From: Microbacterium testaceum
Lineage (GTDB): Bacteria; Actinomycetota; Actinomycetes; Actinomycetales; Microbacteriaceae
DNA: 43,731 bases
NCBI RefSeq assembly: GCF_001476655.1
Contig: NZ_LDRT01000031.1
Location: 1-43,731, forward strand
Reading direction: 5' to 3'
Shown here: positions 15,737 through 22,672 of the stretch, one piece after another
How the letters are laid out: each line of letters starts with the position of its first letter
Position numbering within the stretch: the stretch's first letter is position 1
Notes under the pieces: generated by a model
Seen by the model: the letters and a program-made list of their open reading frames with translations, nothing else
Database searches by the model: none
Told to the model about the DNA's origin: nothing
Program-made: the position numbers and the translations under genes

Positions 15737-16333
15737 TCAGGCGGGGGAGTCGTTGATGAGCACCGTGCGCGTGGGGGTCACGACGCCCGAGACGGGCTGG
15801 TCGTGCACGTCGCGCGGGACGTCGTCGATGAACTCGGAGTCGAAGATGACGGCATAGACGGGAGGGCATTTCTCCATCGAGCCGAGGGTCTTGTCGAAGT
15901 ACCCGCGGCCCCAGCCGAGGCGCATGCCGTGCCGGTCGACGGCCGCGGCCGGGATCACCAGCAGGTCGACGTCGTTCACCGCGATCGGTCCGAGCACGTC
16001 GCCCACGGGCTCGGGGATGCCGAACATCCCCTCGGCGATGTCGGCGTCGGGCGTGGCCACCGCCCAGTCGAGGAGCCCGTCCTCGCGCGTGATCGGCAGC
16101 AGGACCCGGATGCCACGGGCCACCGCGTCGGCGACGAAGGCGTGCGTGCCGGGTTCGGTGGTCGTGGAGAGGAAGCACGAGATACTGCGGGCGCCGAGGC
16201 GCTCGACCAGCGCGTCGAGCTGATCTTTGATGCCGCCCTCCGCGATTTCCCGCGCGTGCGCGGAGATGATCTGTCGGCGTTCGCGAAGATCGGCGCGGAG
16301 TGCGCGCTTGGCCTGCTCGATGCTGTCGGGCAT
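15737..16333 (-). CDS. 5-formyltetrahydrofolate cyclo-ligase
   Basis: This enzyme uses ATP to convert 5-formyl-THF to 5,10-methenyl-THF, returning a stored folate to one-carbon metabolism in the cytosol. The 198-residue product has the substrate-binding motif GMRLGWGRGYFDKTL near 138 and an N-terminal Lys/Arg-rich helix (AKRALRADLRERR) as in the YgfA/MTHFS family. The ATG at 16333 is six bases after TACACT, which fits a leaderless transcript. It is divergent from galU and leads an operon with the zinc-ribbon gene and mscL. Confidence 0.94.
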   Translation of the reverse strand: MPDSIEQAKRALRADLRERRQIISAHAREIAEGGIKDQLDALVERLGARSISCFLSTTTEPGTHAFVADAVARGIRVLLPITREDGLLDWAVATPDADIAEGMFGIPEPVGDVLGPIAVNDVDLLVIPAAAVDRHGMRLGWGRGYFDKTLGSMEKCPPVYAVIFDSEFIDDVPRDVHDQPVSGVVTPTRTVLINDSPA

Positions 16334-16339
16334 GGAGTA

Positions 16340-16345
16340 AGTGTA
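16340..16345 (-). promoter_or_regulatory. -10 box of the folate cyclo-ligase operon, leaderless spacing
   Basis: On the minus strand TACACT is followed by six bases and then the ATG at 16333. No clear -35 box is present at 17 bp. It faces the galU promoter, and the two share the 16333-16396 interval. Confidence 0.4.
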
Positions 16346-16360
16346 AGTGCGCGTCCCGGC

Positions 16361-16389
16361 GCGACGCCGTCACAGGACACCAGTAGGGT
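16361..16389 (+). promoter_or_regulatory. candidate galU promoter, leaderless spacing
   Basis: GCGACG (16361-16366) and TAGGGT (16384-16389) are 17 bp apart. Six bases after the -10 box lies ATG 16396, so transcription probably begins at that codon; the upstream in-frame ATG at 16390 would then be untranscribed. Confidence 0.45.
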
Positions 16390-16395
16390 ATGCCC

Positions 16396-17286
16396 ATGCC
16401 TCATAAGCCCTTCAAGGCCGTTATCCCGGCCGCAGGACTCGGTACGCGCTTCCTCCCGGCCACCAAGGCCATGCCGAAGGAGATGTTGCCGGTCGTTGAC
16501 AAGCCGGCCATCCAGTACGTCGTCGAGGAGGCCACCGGTGCCGGTATCGACGATGTGCTGATCATCATCGGCCGTAACAAGAACAACATCGCCAACCACT
16601 TCGACTCGATGCCCGAGCTCGAGGCGAAGCTCCGCGAGAAGGGCGACAGCGACAAGCTCGCCAAGGTCGAGCACTCGTCCGACCTCGCCGACGTGCACAT
16701 GGTTCGTCAGGGTGAGCCGAAGGGGCTCGGCCACGCCGTGCTCCGCGCGCGCAGCCACGTGGGAGACCACCCCTTCGCCGTCCTCCTCGGCGACGACCTC
16801 ATCGACGAGCGCGACCCGCTGCTCACGAAGATGATGGAGGAGTACGACAAGCGCAACGCCACGGTCATCGCGCTCATGGAGGTCGACCCCGAGCACATCC
16901 ACCTCTACGGTGTCGCCGCTGTCGAGCCCACCGAGGAAGACGGTGTGGTCAAGGTCACGCAGCTCGTCGAGAAGCCGAAGGCCGAGGACGCGCCCTCCAA
17001 CCTGGCCATCATCGGCCGGTACGTGCTCGGACCCGATGTCTTCGGCATCCTGGAGCACACCGAACCCGGCAAGGGCGGCGAGATCCAGCTGACCGACGCT
17101 CTCGAGGAGCTCGCCAACGGCGGCGGTGACGGGGGAGGCGTCTACGGCGTGATCTTCCGCGGACGCCGTTACGACACCGGCGACCGCGTCGACTACATCA
17201 AGGCGATCGTCCAGCTCGCCGCCGACCGTGACGACCTGGGCCCGGCGCTTCGCCCGTGGTTCAAGGAGTTCGCGGCGGGTCTCTGA
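16396..17286 (+). CDS. galU: UTP-glucose-1-phosphate uridylyltransferase GalU
   Basis: GalU makes UDP-glucose from UTP and glucose-1-phosphate for cell-wall polysaccharide and glycan synthesis. The signature GLGTRFLPATKAMPKEMLPV is at the N-terminus, followed by DKPAIQYVVEEA, the sugar-nucleotide loop PKGLGHAV and FAVLLGDDLI. From ATG 16396 the product is 296 residues (MPHKPFKAVIPAAG); the ATG at 16390 would add two residues. The promoter position favours 16396. The GNAT gene starts 23 bases downstream and is probably co-transcribed. Confidence 0.96.
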   Translation: MPHKPFKAVIPAAGLGTRFLPATKAMPKEMLPVVDKPAIQYVVEEATGAGIDDVLIIIGRNKNNIANHFDSMPELEAKLREKGDSDKLAKVEHSSDLADVHMVRQGEPKGLGHAVLRARSHVGDHPFAVLLGDDLIDERDPLLTKMMEEYDKRNATVIALMEVDPEHIHLYGVAAVEPTEEDGVVKVTQLVEKPKAEDAPSNLAIIGRYVLGPDVFGILEHTEPGKGGEIQLTDALEELANGGGDGGGVYGVIFRGRRYDTGDRVDYIKAIVQLAADRDDLGPALRPWFKEFAAGL

Positions 17287-17309
17287 TTCCCCCGATACGG
17301 CAGGATGCC

Positions 17310-17933
17310 ATGGATCTCTCCGTCCCTCGACGGCACGGCGAGGTGTCGATCCGCCTCATCCGCAACCGCGACGCGCGCGTCCTTCAGCAGCAGCTGATCG
17401 ACAACCGCTCGTGGTTGCGGCCGTGGGAGGCCACGAGCCCCGACGGCCCGGTCTCGTTCGACATGCGTCTCGGCATCCGGCGCCTTCTTCAGCAGTATCG
17501 CGACGGCCTCGGCGTCCCCTTCGTGATGGAGTGGGACGACGAGGTCGCCGGTCAGCTGAACGTGTGGGGCGTCTCCCGCGGTTCGCTCTCCTCAGCGACG
17601 ATCGGTTACTGGGTCGCCGAGGAGTACGCGGGGCGCAACATCACGACGATCAGCGTCGCGATGGCGACCGACGTCTGCTTCACCAGCCTCAACCTGCACC
17701 GCGTCGAGATATGCATCCGTCCCGAGAATCACGCGAGTCTCCGGGTCGTCGAGAAGCTCGGGTTCCGGTACGAGGGGCTTCGTCGCCGGTACATCCACAT
17801 CGACGGCGACTGGCGCGATCACTACGCGTTCGCGCTGGTGCGCGAAGAGGTCCCGCACGGCGTGCTCGACCGCTACGAACGGGGCCAAGTGCCGCCGGAC
17901 GCCGCGCGCATTCCTTCCTCCGACCAGCTCTGA
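17310..17933 (+). CDS. GNAT acetyltransferase, RimJ/RimL type
   Basis: The 207-residue GNAT protein has the RimJ-like opening (VSIRLIRNRDARVLQQQL, then NRSWLRPWEAT), a beta-strand block (GYWVAEEYAGRNITTIS) and the acetyl-CoA region (HRVEICIRPENHASLRVVEK, then LGFRYEG). It probably acetylates N-terminal or other amino groups using acetyl-CoA; the target is unknown. It sits 23 bases after galU with AGGA just before ATG. Substrate cannot be read from sequence. Confidence 0.92.
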   Translation: MDLSVPRRHGEVSIRLIRNRDARVLQQQLIDNRSWLRPWEATSPDGPVSFDMRLGIRRLLQQYRDGLGVPFVMEWDDEVAGQLNVWGVSRGSLSSATIGYWVAEEYAGRNITTISVAMATDVCFTSLNLHRVEICIRPENHASLRVVEKLGFRYEGLRRRYIHIDGDWRDHYAFALVREEVPHGVLDRYERGQVPPDAARIPSSDQL

Positions 17934-17987
17934 GGATTCACCGCGCCGACACGCGCGGGGATGCCGAGCTGTGACCGTCCCGTGACC

Positions 17988-17993
17988 TACCGT
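17988..17993 (+). promoter_or_regulatory. -10 box with leaderless spacing
   Basis: TACCGT is followed by six bases and the ATG at 18000; no ribosome binding site is present. I see no convincing -35 box. Confidence 0.4.
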
Positions 17994-17999
17994 GTTCAC

Positions 18000-19049
18000 A
18001 TGGGTGGACAGGTTCTCGGTGGCGGGGTGATCGTCTTCGTCGCGGTCGCGCTGTGGCTCGTCTATCTTCTGCCGTCGTGGCAGAGCCGGCACCGCTTCAC
18101 CTCCGCCGAACGCAACGCCGTCCGCCTCAACCAGGCGCTGCGCGTGCTGGCGGAGACCGCCGAGACGCCGCGCGAAGTGCGCCTCGAGCTGACCGCCCGT
18201 ACCGCGCACCAGCAGCAGAAGCTCGCGCGTCAGGTGCAGGCGCACAAGGCCGAGATCGAACTCGCCGAGGCGAAGGCCCGGCTCGAGGTCGCCCGGCTGG
18301 AGAACGCCCGTGACCGCGATCTCGTGAAAGAGCAGCGCGCCGCCGCCCTCGAACTGGCGCGGGCGGAACGCGCCGCGGCGATACACGTCGCGCGTGCCGA
18401 GCGTGCCGCCGCCCTGGAGAAGTCCCGCGCCGAACGGGCCGTCGCCGTCGAGCGGGCGCGCCTCGAGCGGGCCTCCGCCGTGGCGCAGCCCGAAGCGCGT
18501 CGGGCCCGTGCTCGCCGGCGCTTCCGCCTCGCGACGTCCGTCTTCGCGCTCGCGGGCCTGATCTCCGCTATCGCGGGCACTGTCATGGTCGCGACCGGCA
18601 CCGGGCCGGTGCTGCTCATCGCGGGACTGACGGGGGTCGCGGCATCCCTTCTTCTTCTGCGTCGCCTCGCCCAGGTCGCCTCGCGGTCGGCCGTGCGCCC
18701 CGCGATCGTCGCCGAGCCCCGTGTCGAGCCGGTGGTGCAGGACTTCGCCCCCGCGGCTCCGGCCCCGCGTCAGACGTGGACCCCGCGCGAGCTCCCGCGT
18801 CCGCTCGTCGCCTCCGCAGGTTCCCGTGCCGCCGCGGTGGTGGACGAGCAGCTCGCTCGCGAGGCCCTGCGTGCCGCCGCGCGCGAGGAGGCGGCACGTC
18901 AGATCGCCGCGGCGCAGGCTCCGACGCCGATCGAGACGGCGCGTCCGGCGGCCGCTCCCTCGCCGTACGCCGCGATGGGGTACGTCGACGACAGCGAGAT
19001 CGAGGACCACGTCCGCCGGCTTCTCGAGCGACGCGCTTCGGGGCAGTGA
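18000..19049 (+). CDS. alanine-rich coiled-coil membrane protein, unknown function
   Basis: The 349-residue product has an N-terminal membrane segment (residues ~7-22, VIVFVAVALWLVYLLPSW). A long charged Ala/Glu/Arg helix follows (about 40-165, with repeated ARAERAAA-type heptads, likely coiled coil). Two more membrane segments lie near 170-215, then a Pro/Ala-rich tail ending with EIEDHVRRLLERRASGQ. The N-terminus (LWLVYLLPSWQSRHRF) resembles a family of actinobacterial cell-envelope proteins of unknown role. A GTG-initiated longer frame exists, but the -10 box lies inside it, so ATG 18000 is chosen. Confidence 0.85.
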   Translation: MGGQVLGGGVIVFVAVALWLVYLLPSWQSRHRFTSAERNAVRLNQALRVLAETAETPREVRLELTARTAHQQQKLARQVQAHKAEIELAEAKARLEVARLENARDRDLVKEQRAAALELARAERAAAIHVARAERAAALEKSRAERAVAVERARLERASAVAQPEARRARARRRFRLATSVFALAGLISAIAGTVMVATGTGPVLLIAGLTGVAASLLLLRRLAQVASRSAVRPAIVAEPRVEPVVQDFAPAAPAPRQTWTPRELPRPLVASAGSRAAAVVDEQLAREALRAAAREEAARQIAAAQAPTPIETARPAAAPSPYAAMGYVDDSEIEDHVRRLLERRASGQ

Positions 19050-19056
19050 GGGGCCG

Positions 19057-19074
19057 CATGCCGTCGGCGGCATG
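19057..19074 (+). terminator. weak terminator hairpin
   Basis: CATGCCG and CGGCATG form a 7-bp stem with a TCGG tetraloop, eight bases after the upstream stop codon. No U-run follows. It separates the membrane-protein gene from the tRNA. Confidence 0.4.
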
Positions 19075-19140
19075 ACGCGCCCGGGCTCCCGGCCGAGGCG
19101 GGTGCGAGGCGCGTGGCGTGATAGTGTTGTGGAGTTGTCC

Positions 19141-19216
19141 GGGCCTGTGGCGCAGTTGGTAGCGCGCCTCGTTCGCATCGAGGAGGTCAGGGGTTCGAAT
19201 CCCCTCAGGTCCACCA
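19141..19216 (+). tRNA. tRNA-Ala (anticodon CGC)
   Basis: A complete cloverleaf: acceptor GGGCCTG pairs with CAGGTCC and includes the G3:U70 pair that marks tRNA-Ala; the anticodon stem CCTCG/CGAGG encloses TTCGCAT with anticodon CGC; the T arm is AGGGG TTCGAAT CCCCT. The 3' CCA is encoded (19214-19216). A TAGTGT -10-like box lies at 19122-19127. The DNA directly downstream is lower in GC and full of IS remnants, as is common at tRNA-linked integration hot spots; no second copy of the tRNA 3' end was found. Confidence 0.97.
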
Positions 19217-19262
19217 AATCGTTCTCTTTAGAACAAATGACTTTGTAAGAACCATTCGTATA

Positions 19263-19290
19263 CGGCGTCTCTCCATCAGGAGAGGCGCCG
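19263..19290 (+). terminator. terminator hairpin after tRNA-Ala
   Basis: CGGCGTCTCTCC and GGAGAGGCGCCG form a 12-bp stem (one G:U pair) with an ATCA loop, 46 bases after the tRNA. A T-containing tail (CTCGTTTCGG) follows. Confidence 0.75.
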
Positions 19291-19358
19291 TCGCTCGTTT
19301 CGGTCACGGTGATGATGCTGGGGGTTATCGGCCAAAAAGTGTGTATGGGTCGGGCGTG

Positions 19359-19496
19359 TCAGCTCCGTCCTGCCCATCCGGTTCTGAGCCAGAGGCCTTC
19401 GGTGGCGTCGAGGGCGGTGTCCAGTGACATCTTCGTCCCCTGGTCGGAGACCAAAGCTTCGTGGGGGACGTCCTCGAACGGCTCCGCACGAGCAAG
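19359..19496 (-). pseudogene. possible C-terminal gene fragment, unidentified
   Basis: On the minus strand a 45-codon open stretch reads LARAEPFEDVPHEALVSDQG and continues to GLWLRTGWAGRS before a stop. It reads like ordinary protein but has no start, no ribosome binding site and no family I recognise. It lies inside the accessory patch, so it may be the tail of a deleted gene. Low confidence. The rest of 19291-19500 shows nothing else. Confidence 0.25.
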
Positions 19497-19524
19497 TCAG
19501 CGCCCCCAGCACTTCGATGGCGAG

Positions 19525-19857
19525 TTGTGGTCTGTGGACTTCTCGCGACCTGGCGCGCTCTCCGGTGGATTTTCGGTATGTGCTGGGGCCTGTCTCAACG
19601 TTTCGCTCGACCATGATTTGCACGGTCGCATTTCTTTGGGCGGAGGGATAGAAGCTGGTGTATCCATCACGGCCGGGGGCTCCAGCCCAAGCGAGAGCGG
19701 TTTCTTCGCCGGCGGTAGCTGCACGATTGCTGGGGGTGGGATCGGCGCTTACGGAGAGGCTGGAATCCAGCAGAATGGACCGCTCGGGTACTATGGCGGT
19801 GGTGTATCATTCGGCGCGAAGGCGGGCTGTAGCGCCCAGGCAGGATGGGGCTGGTGA
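19525..19857 (+). CDS. glycine-rich tail protein, possibly an orphan polymorphic-toxin-type C-terminus
   Basis: The readable protein (about 110 residues, start uncertain: TTG 19525 or GTG 19534; the frame is open from 19309) is mostly Gly, Ser and Ala with short repeated blocks: GGFSVCAGACLNVSL, ISLGGGIEAGVSITAG, FFAGGSCTIAGGGIGAYGEA and GGGVSFGAKAGCSAQAG, ending in WGW. Four cysteines are spaced along it. It resembles C-terminal tails I recall from Rhs-type and other polymorphic toxins of actinobacteria, here without the long N-terminal part, so it may be a displaced fragment. The next gene overlaps its stop by four bases. GC content is lower than in the surroundings. Confidence 0.5.
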   Translation: MWSVDFSRPGALSGGFSVCAGACLNVSLDHDLHGRISLGGGIEAGVSITAGGSSPSESGFFAGGSCTIAGGGIGAYGEAGIQQNGPLGYYGGGVSFGAKAGCSAQAGWGW

Positions 19858-20135
19858 TCCGATTGATTGAAGTCGCCATTCAGAGGCAACCAGCCCCCGC
19901 CTTGCCGAACCTGATAGTTGGCATTCTCGTCGTCGTCGTAGGAATCCTGATTGTCAAGCGTCGCGAGAAAATATACGGAGGCACGGTCGGATTCGAAAAA
20001 AGGGTCTTCGGCAAAGGGCTCGGCGATCTACTGGAGCGCCTGCAGAGTCCATTTTGGGTTGGAGCGGTAGGAGTCGTCGGCGTGCTCATGGGCCTCGTGA
20101 TGATTGGCTATGCCGTGTGGCGTTTCTTCACGTAG
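19854..20135 (+). CDS. small membrane protein, two predicted TM segments
   Basis: The GTG at 19854 overlaps the preceding stop (GTGA) and has AGGA upstream; it gives 93 residues. An ATG at 19845 in the same frame would add three. Two hydrophobic segments are clear: NLIVGILVVVVGILIV (about residues 19-34) and FWVGAVGVVGVLMGLVMIGY (about 67-86), with a basic loop between. The arrangement, a tail protein followed by an overlapping small membrane protein, is that of many toxin/immunity pairs, but no activity can be claimed. No family recognised. Confidence 0.6.
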   Translation: MIRLIEVAIQRQPAPALPNLIVGILVVVVGILIVKRREKIYGGTVGFEKRVFGKGLGDLLERLQSPFWVGAVGVVGVLMGLVMIGYAVWRFFT

Positions 20136-20161
20136 ATGTTGCGCCGCTCAACAGCGATCCG

Positions 20162-20181
20162 GGAGCGGTTACAAACGCTCC
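20162..20181 (+). terminator. weak hairpin after the small membrane-protein gene
   Basis: GGAGCG (20162-20167) pairs with CGCTCC (20176-20181) around an 8-base A/T-rich loop. There is no U-run. Between here and 20337 I see no gene. Confidence 0.3.
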
Positions 20182-20337
20182 GGTGTCGTGAGCTGAGATC
20201 CGCTGTCGGATTCCGATCGGACGGTTGGTCCCGCGCGCGTCCAGTTGTTCACTGGGTACAGCGGATGCTGCAGTTCAGTCCTGGCACCCGCTCCACAACT
20301 TCGTTGCCGGTGTGCGGTCTTGAAGAGAACCATCCGA

Positions 20338-20665
20338 GAGCCTGTCAAGTTGTGTGTGTAAGCGGGTGGTGTCTTGGGGTTAGAGGTAGCGCTCGATGCG
20401 CTCGGGGTAGACGAGTGAGAGCTGCTCGAGCGCCTTCATCCAGTTCGTGACGACTTGCCCTTCGACCAGGCGGCCCTCGGCTTTCCGCTTGGACCCGCGG
20501 GACAGGCCGCGTTCAGAGGCGCGATCGCGGGCTCGCTTGTCCTCGATGTTGCAGATCGCGAGCCAGAGCAGCTTGATCGCGGTTTGGTCGTTGGGGAAGT
20601 GGCCCCGGTTCTTGATGATCTTGCGGAGCTGGAAGTTGGGCGTGAGGAACGAATCGGTGACAGTT
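20338..20665 (-). mobile_element. IS256-family element, 3' remnant
   Basis: The remnant begins with a probable terminal inverted repeat at 20338-20364 (containing GTCAAGTTGTGTGTGTAAGC) and holds only the end of the transposase gene (20380-20665). It stops where IS3-family sequence begins (about 20666). The rest of the element is absent from the window. Confidence 0.8.
20380..20665 (-). pseudogene. IS256-family transposase, C-terminal fragment
   Basis: About 95 codons on the minus strand read as the conserved end of IS256-type transposases: FLTPNFQLRKIIKNRGHFPN, then LLWLAICNIEDKRARDRA, then KALEQLSLVYPERIERYL and stop. The catalytic domain and N-terminus are missing. The break lies at the IS3-family boundary, so this gene was probably cut by that insertion and later deleted upstream. 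Confidence 0.88.
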
Positions 20666-20701
20666 TGACCTGCCCCACGGATTTGGTGTCAGTCGGGGTC
20701 G

Positions 20702-20992
20702 CTAACTCGCGGCGGGGATGTCGTTGATTTCGAGTGTCTCGTATTTGATCGGGGTGCGGTAGCCGAGGGCGGAGTGTCGGCGCTGACGGTTGTGGAAGGT
20801 CTCGATGTACTCGAGGATCGCGTTCGCGAGCTCGACTCTCGTTTTCCACTTCTTCCGGTTCAGCAGTTCGATCTGCATCGATGACCAGAAGCTCTCCATC
20901 ATCGCGTTGTCCAGCCCATCGCGGACGGATCCGAACGAGGGCAGGAGCCCTGCGGAGCGAATCTTCTCCCCGAACAGCCACGAGGTGAATTG
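20702..20992 (-). pseudogene. IS3-family transposase OrfB, C-terminal half
   Basis: Ninety-six codons carry the end of the DDE domain: QFTSWLFGEKIRSAGLLPSF, DGLDNAMMESFWSSMQIELL (with the catalytic Glu) and YIETFHNRQRRHSALGYRTP. It joins in frame to the other half (22447-22655) if the IS30 element and one TTG copy are removed. Confidence 0.9.
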
Positions 20993-22446
20993 ACCGAATT
21001 CAACCGGTCGTTGCAACACCGGCTTGTTGGAGCAACAGTAGCTGCTCGTTGAATGTCACTGCTGGGGTTCTCCAGCCGAGCGTCTTGCGGGGTCGGGTGT
21101 TGAGCGCGTGGGCGACGGCTTCGATGTCTTCGGCGGACCACCGCGAGAGGTCGGTGCCCTTGGGGAAGTACTGACGCAGTAGCCCGTTCGTGTTCTCGTT
21201 CGTGCCGCGCTGCCAAGGTGACTGCGGGTCGGCGAAGAACACCGGGATGCCCGTCTCGATCGTGAACTTGGCGTGCGCGGACATCTCCTTGCCGCGGTCC
21301 CAGGTCAGTGATTTGGTCAGCTGTGTGGGAAGCGTCGACATGGTGTTCGCGAGGGCGTTCTTCATCGTGATCGCGCCGTAGCCAGCCAGCGCGGGTCCGT
21401 TCTTCGGAGTCTCCTTGTGCCGGTATCCGTCTTCTCGTGGAAGGTGAACGAGCATGGTGAACCGGGTGCTGCGTTCGACGACGGTGCCGACCGCGGAGCG
21501 TTCCAGCCCGATCAGTAGGTCACCTTCCCCGTGTCCGGGAACGGCACGGTCTTCGACTTCTGCGGGTCTTTCGCTGATCAGGGTCTCGGGTGTGACGTGT
21601 GCCCATGCCTTGCGTCGCGAACGCTCTCTGGGTGCCCGCAAAGCTCTGCCGGTTCGCAGGCACCACACCAATTCACGCTTCAACGCGCCGCGGCCTTCGA
21701 TGTAGAGCGACTGGTAGATCGCCTCGTGGCTGATGCGCATGGGCTCATCCTCCGGGAAGTCGATGCGGATCCGGTTCGCGATCTGCTCCGGACTCCACGC
21801 CCACGACCACGGCCGGTCCTTCCGGTGCGGCTTGTTCCGACCCGTGAACTTCGGTGCATGAGGGCCCGCGACGACGACACCGTCGGGCATCACGATCCGC
21901 CCGCAGAGACGCTCCTCGACATAGGCCCGCAGCTTCGGATTCGCGACGAGCTTCGCGGTCTTCGGCCGCTTCGCCGCAATACCTGACTTCCACTGCGCGA
22001 CCGATGCTCGATAGTCGAGCTTGCTCCCGCGTGTCGCGGCGTTGCGACGCAGCTCGCGAGAGATCGTCCCCGGATCGCGCCCGATACGTCGTGCGATCTC
22101 TCGAACACCGCAGTCCTGCGCTTTGAGGATCGCGATCTCCTCCCGCTCATCGAACGACAGATACCTGCCAGAGGGCGGTTTGCTCAGATCGAACGGCGGC
22201 ATGCCGCCAGCGTTGTGGAACCAGCGGCCGCCGACCGGCTGCGACACCCCGACCCGAGCCGCCGCTTCTTCCGGCAACACCCCCTTCGCGATCTCACCCC
22301 AGAACCGATGCTGGACCTCCCGGGGTATCGGCGGTGTTCCCGGCGATCGTAGCTTCGGTCGAACCGCCCGATCCGATGCCTGCTGCCGACGAACCATCCC
22401 GCACCTCCATCAATGTGAGGTGTTGCGACGACCCGTTGAATCCGCC
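20993..22446 (-). mobile_element. complete IS30-family insertion sequence with TIRs and TTG target duplication
   Basis: The 1454-bp element is flanked by a 3-bp direct repeat TTG (20990-20992 and 22447-22449), the size expected for IS30. Its 25-bp ends (20993-21017 and 22422-22446, inverted) match at about 20 of 25 positions, sharing ATTCAAC and a GGTCG core. It holds one transposase gene. It sits inside the IS3-family orfB and is the youngest insertion of the nest. The transposase frame is intact, so it may still be mobile. Confidence 0.9.
21000..22397 (-). CDS. IS30-family transposase
   Basis: The 465-residue product is full length for the long IS30 subgroup. It has a helix-turn-helix region (RYLSFDEREEIAILKAQDCG, then REIARRIGRDPGTISRELRR) near residues 80-115 and a DDE core: GHGEGDLLIG (first Asp), LTWDRGKEMSAH (second Asp) and PWQRGTNENTNGLLRQYFPK (Glu), the typical IS30 ending. 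The ATG start at 22397 is 50 bases inside the right end. All catalytic residues are present. Confidence 0.95.
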   Translation of the reverse strand: MVRRQQASDRAVRPKLRSPGTPPIPREVQHRFWGEIAKGVLPEEAAARVGVSQPVGGRWFHNAGGMPPFDLSKPPSGRYLSFDEREEIAILKAQDCGVREIARRIGRDPGTISRELRRNAATRGSKLDYRASVAQWKSGIAAKRPKTAKLVANPKLRAYVEERLCGRIVMPDGVVVAGPHAPKFTGRNKPHRKDRPWSWAWSPEQIANRIRIDFPEDEPMRISHEAIYQSLYIEGRGALKRELVWCLRTGRALRAPRERSRRKAWAHVTPETLISERPAEVEDRAVPGHGEGDLLIGLERSAVGTVVERSTRFTMLVHLPREDGYRHKETPKNGPALAGYGAITMKNALANTMSTLPTQLTKSLTWDRGKEMSAHAKFTIETGIPVFFADPQSPWQRGTNENTNGLLRQYFPKGTDLSRWSAEDIEAVAHALNTRPRKTLGWRTPAVTFNEQLLLLQQAGVATTG

Positions 22447-22655
22447 TTGCGTTCCGTGGTCCGCGTGAACGATCCCACCCGGTCCAGGGCGACGGTTCCG
22501 GATGGCCATGTCGAGAGCGTTGATGACGAGCGTGGTGTCCTGCTTGGAGTCGATCGTCCAGCCGATAATGCGGCGACTGTAGGCGTCCAGGACTGCGGCG
22601 CAGTAGACCCAGCCTTCGCGCGTGCGGTGCTGCGTGATGTCCGTCACCCAGACCC
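22447..22655 (-). pseudogene. IS3-family transposase OrfB, middle fragment
   Basis: On the minus strand the sequence reads VWVTDITQHRTREGWVYCAA (with the first catalytic Asp) through DAYSRRIIGWTIDSKQDT and GIVHADHGTQ (second catalytic Asp), and stops at the IS30 insertion. The N-terminal part of OrfB is missing beyond about 22655. Together with 20702-20992 it gives a complete but separated DDE triad. Confidence 0.9.
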
Positions 22656-22672
22656 CACCTGCTCCTGACGGC

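Larger units (their letters stand above)
20666..22655 (-). mobile_element. IS3-family element, interrupted by IS30 and truncated
   Basis: The left end is near TGACCTGCCCCACGG (20666). The orfB stop is at 20702. The element is split at 20992/22447 by a complete IS30-family insertion. Beyond that it continues only to about 22655, where the N-terminal part of orfB, all of orfA and the right end are missing. It adjoins the stop codon of the sensor-kinase gene at 22673. Confidence 0.85.

Noticed and set aside
20436..20981. 181-codon minus-strand frame across the IS256/IS3 boundary
   Set aside because: It is out of phase with both transposase fragments and has no recognisable protein motif.
19141..22672. 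Integrative element with att sites at tRNA-Ala
   Set aside because: No integrase gene and no second copy of the tRNA 3' end were found, so only IS-driven accessory DNA is claimed.
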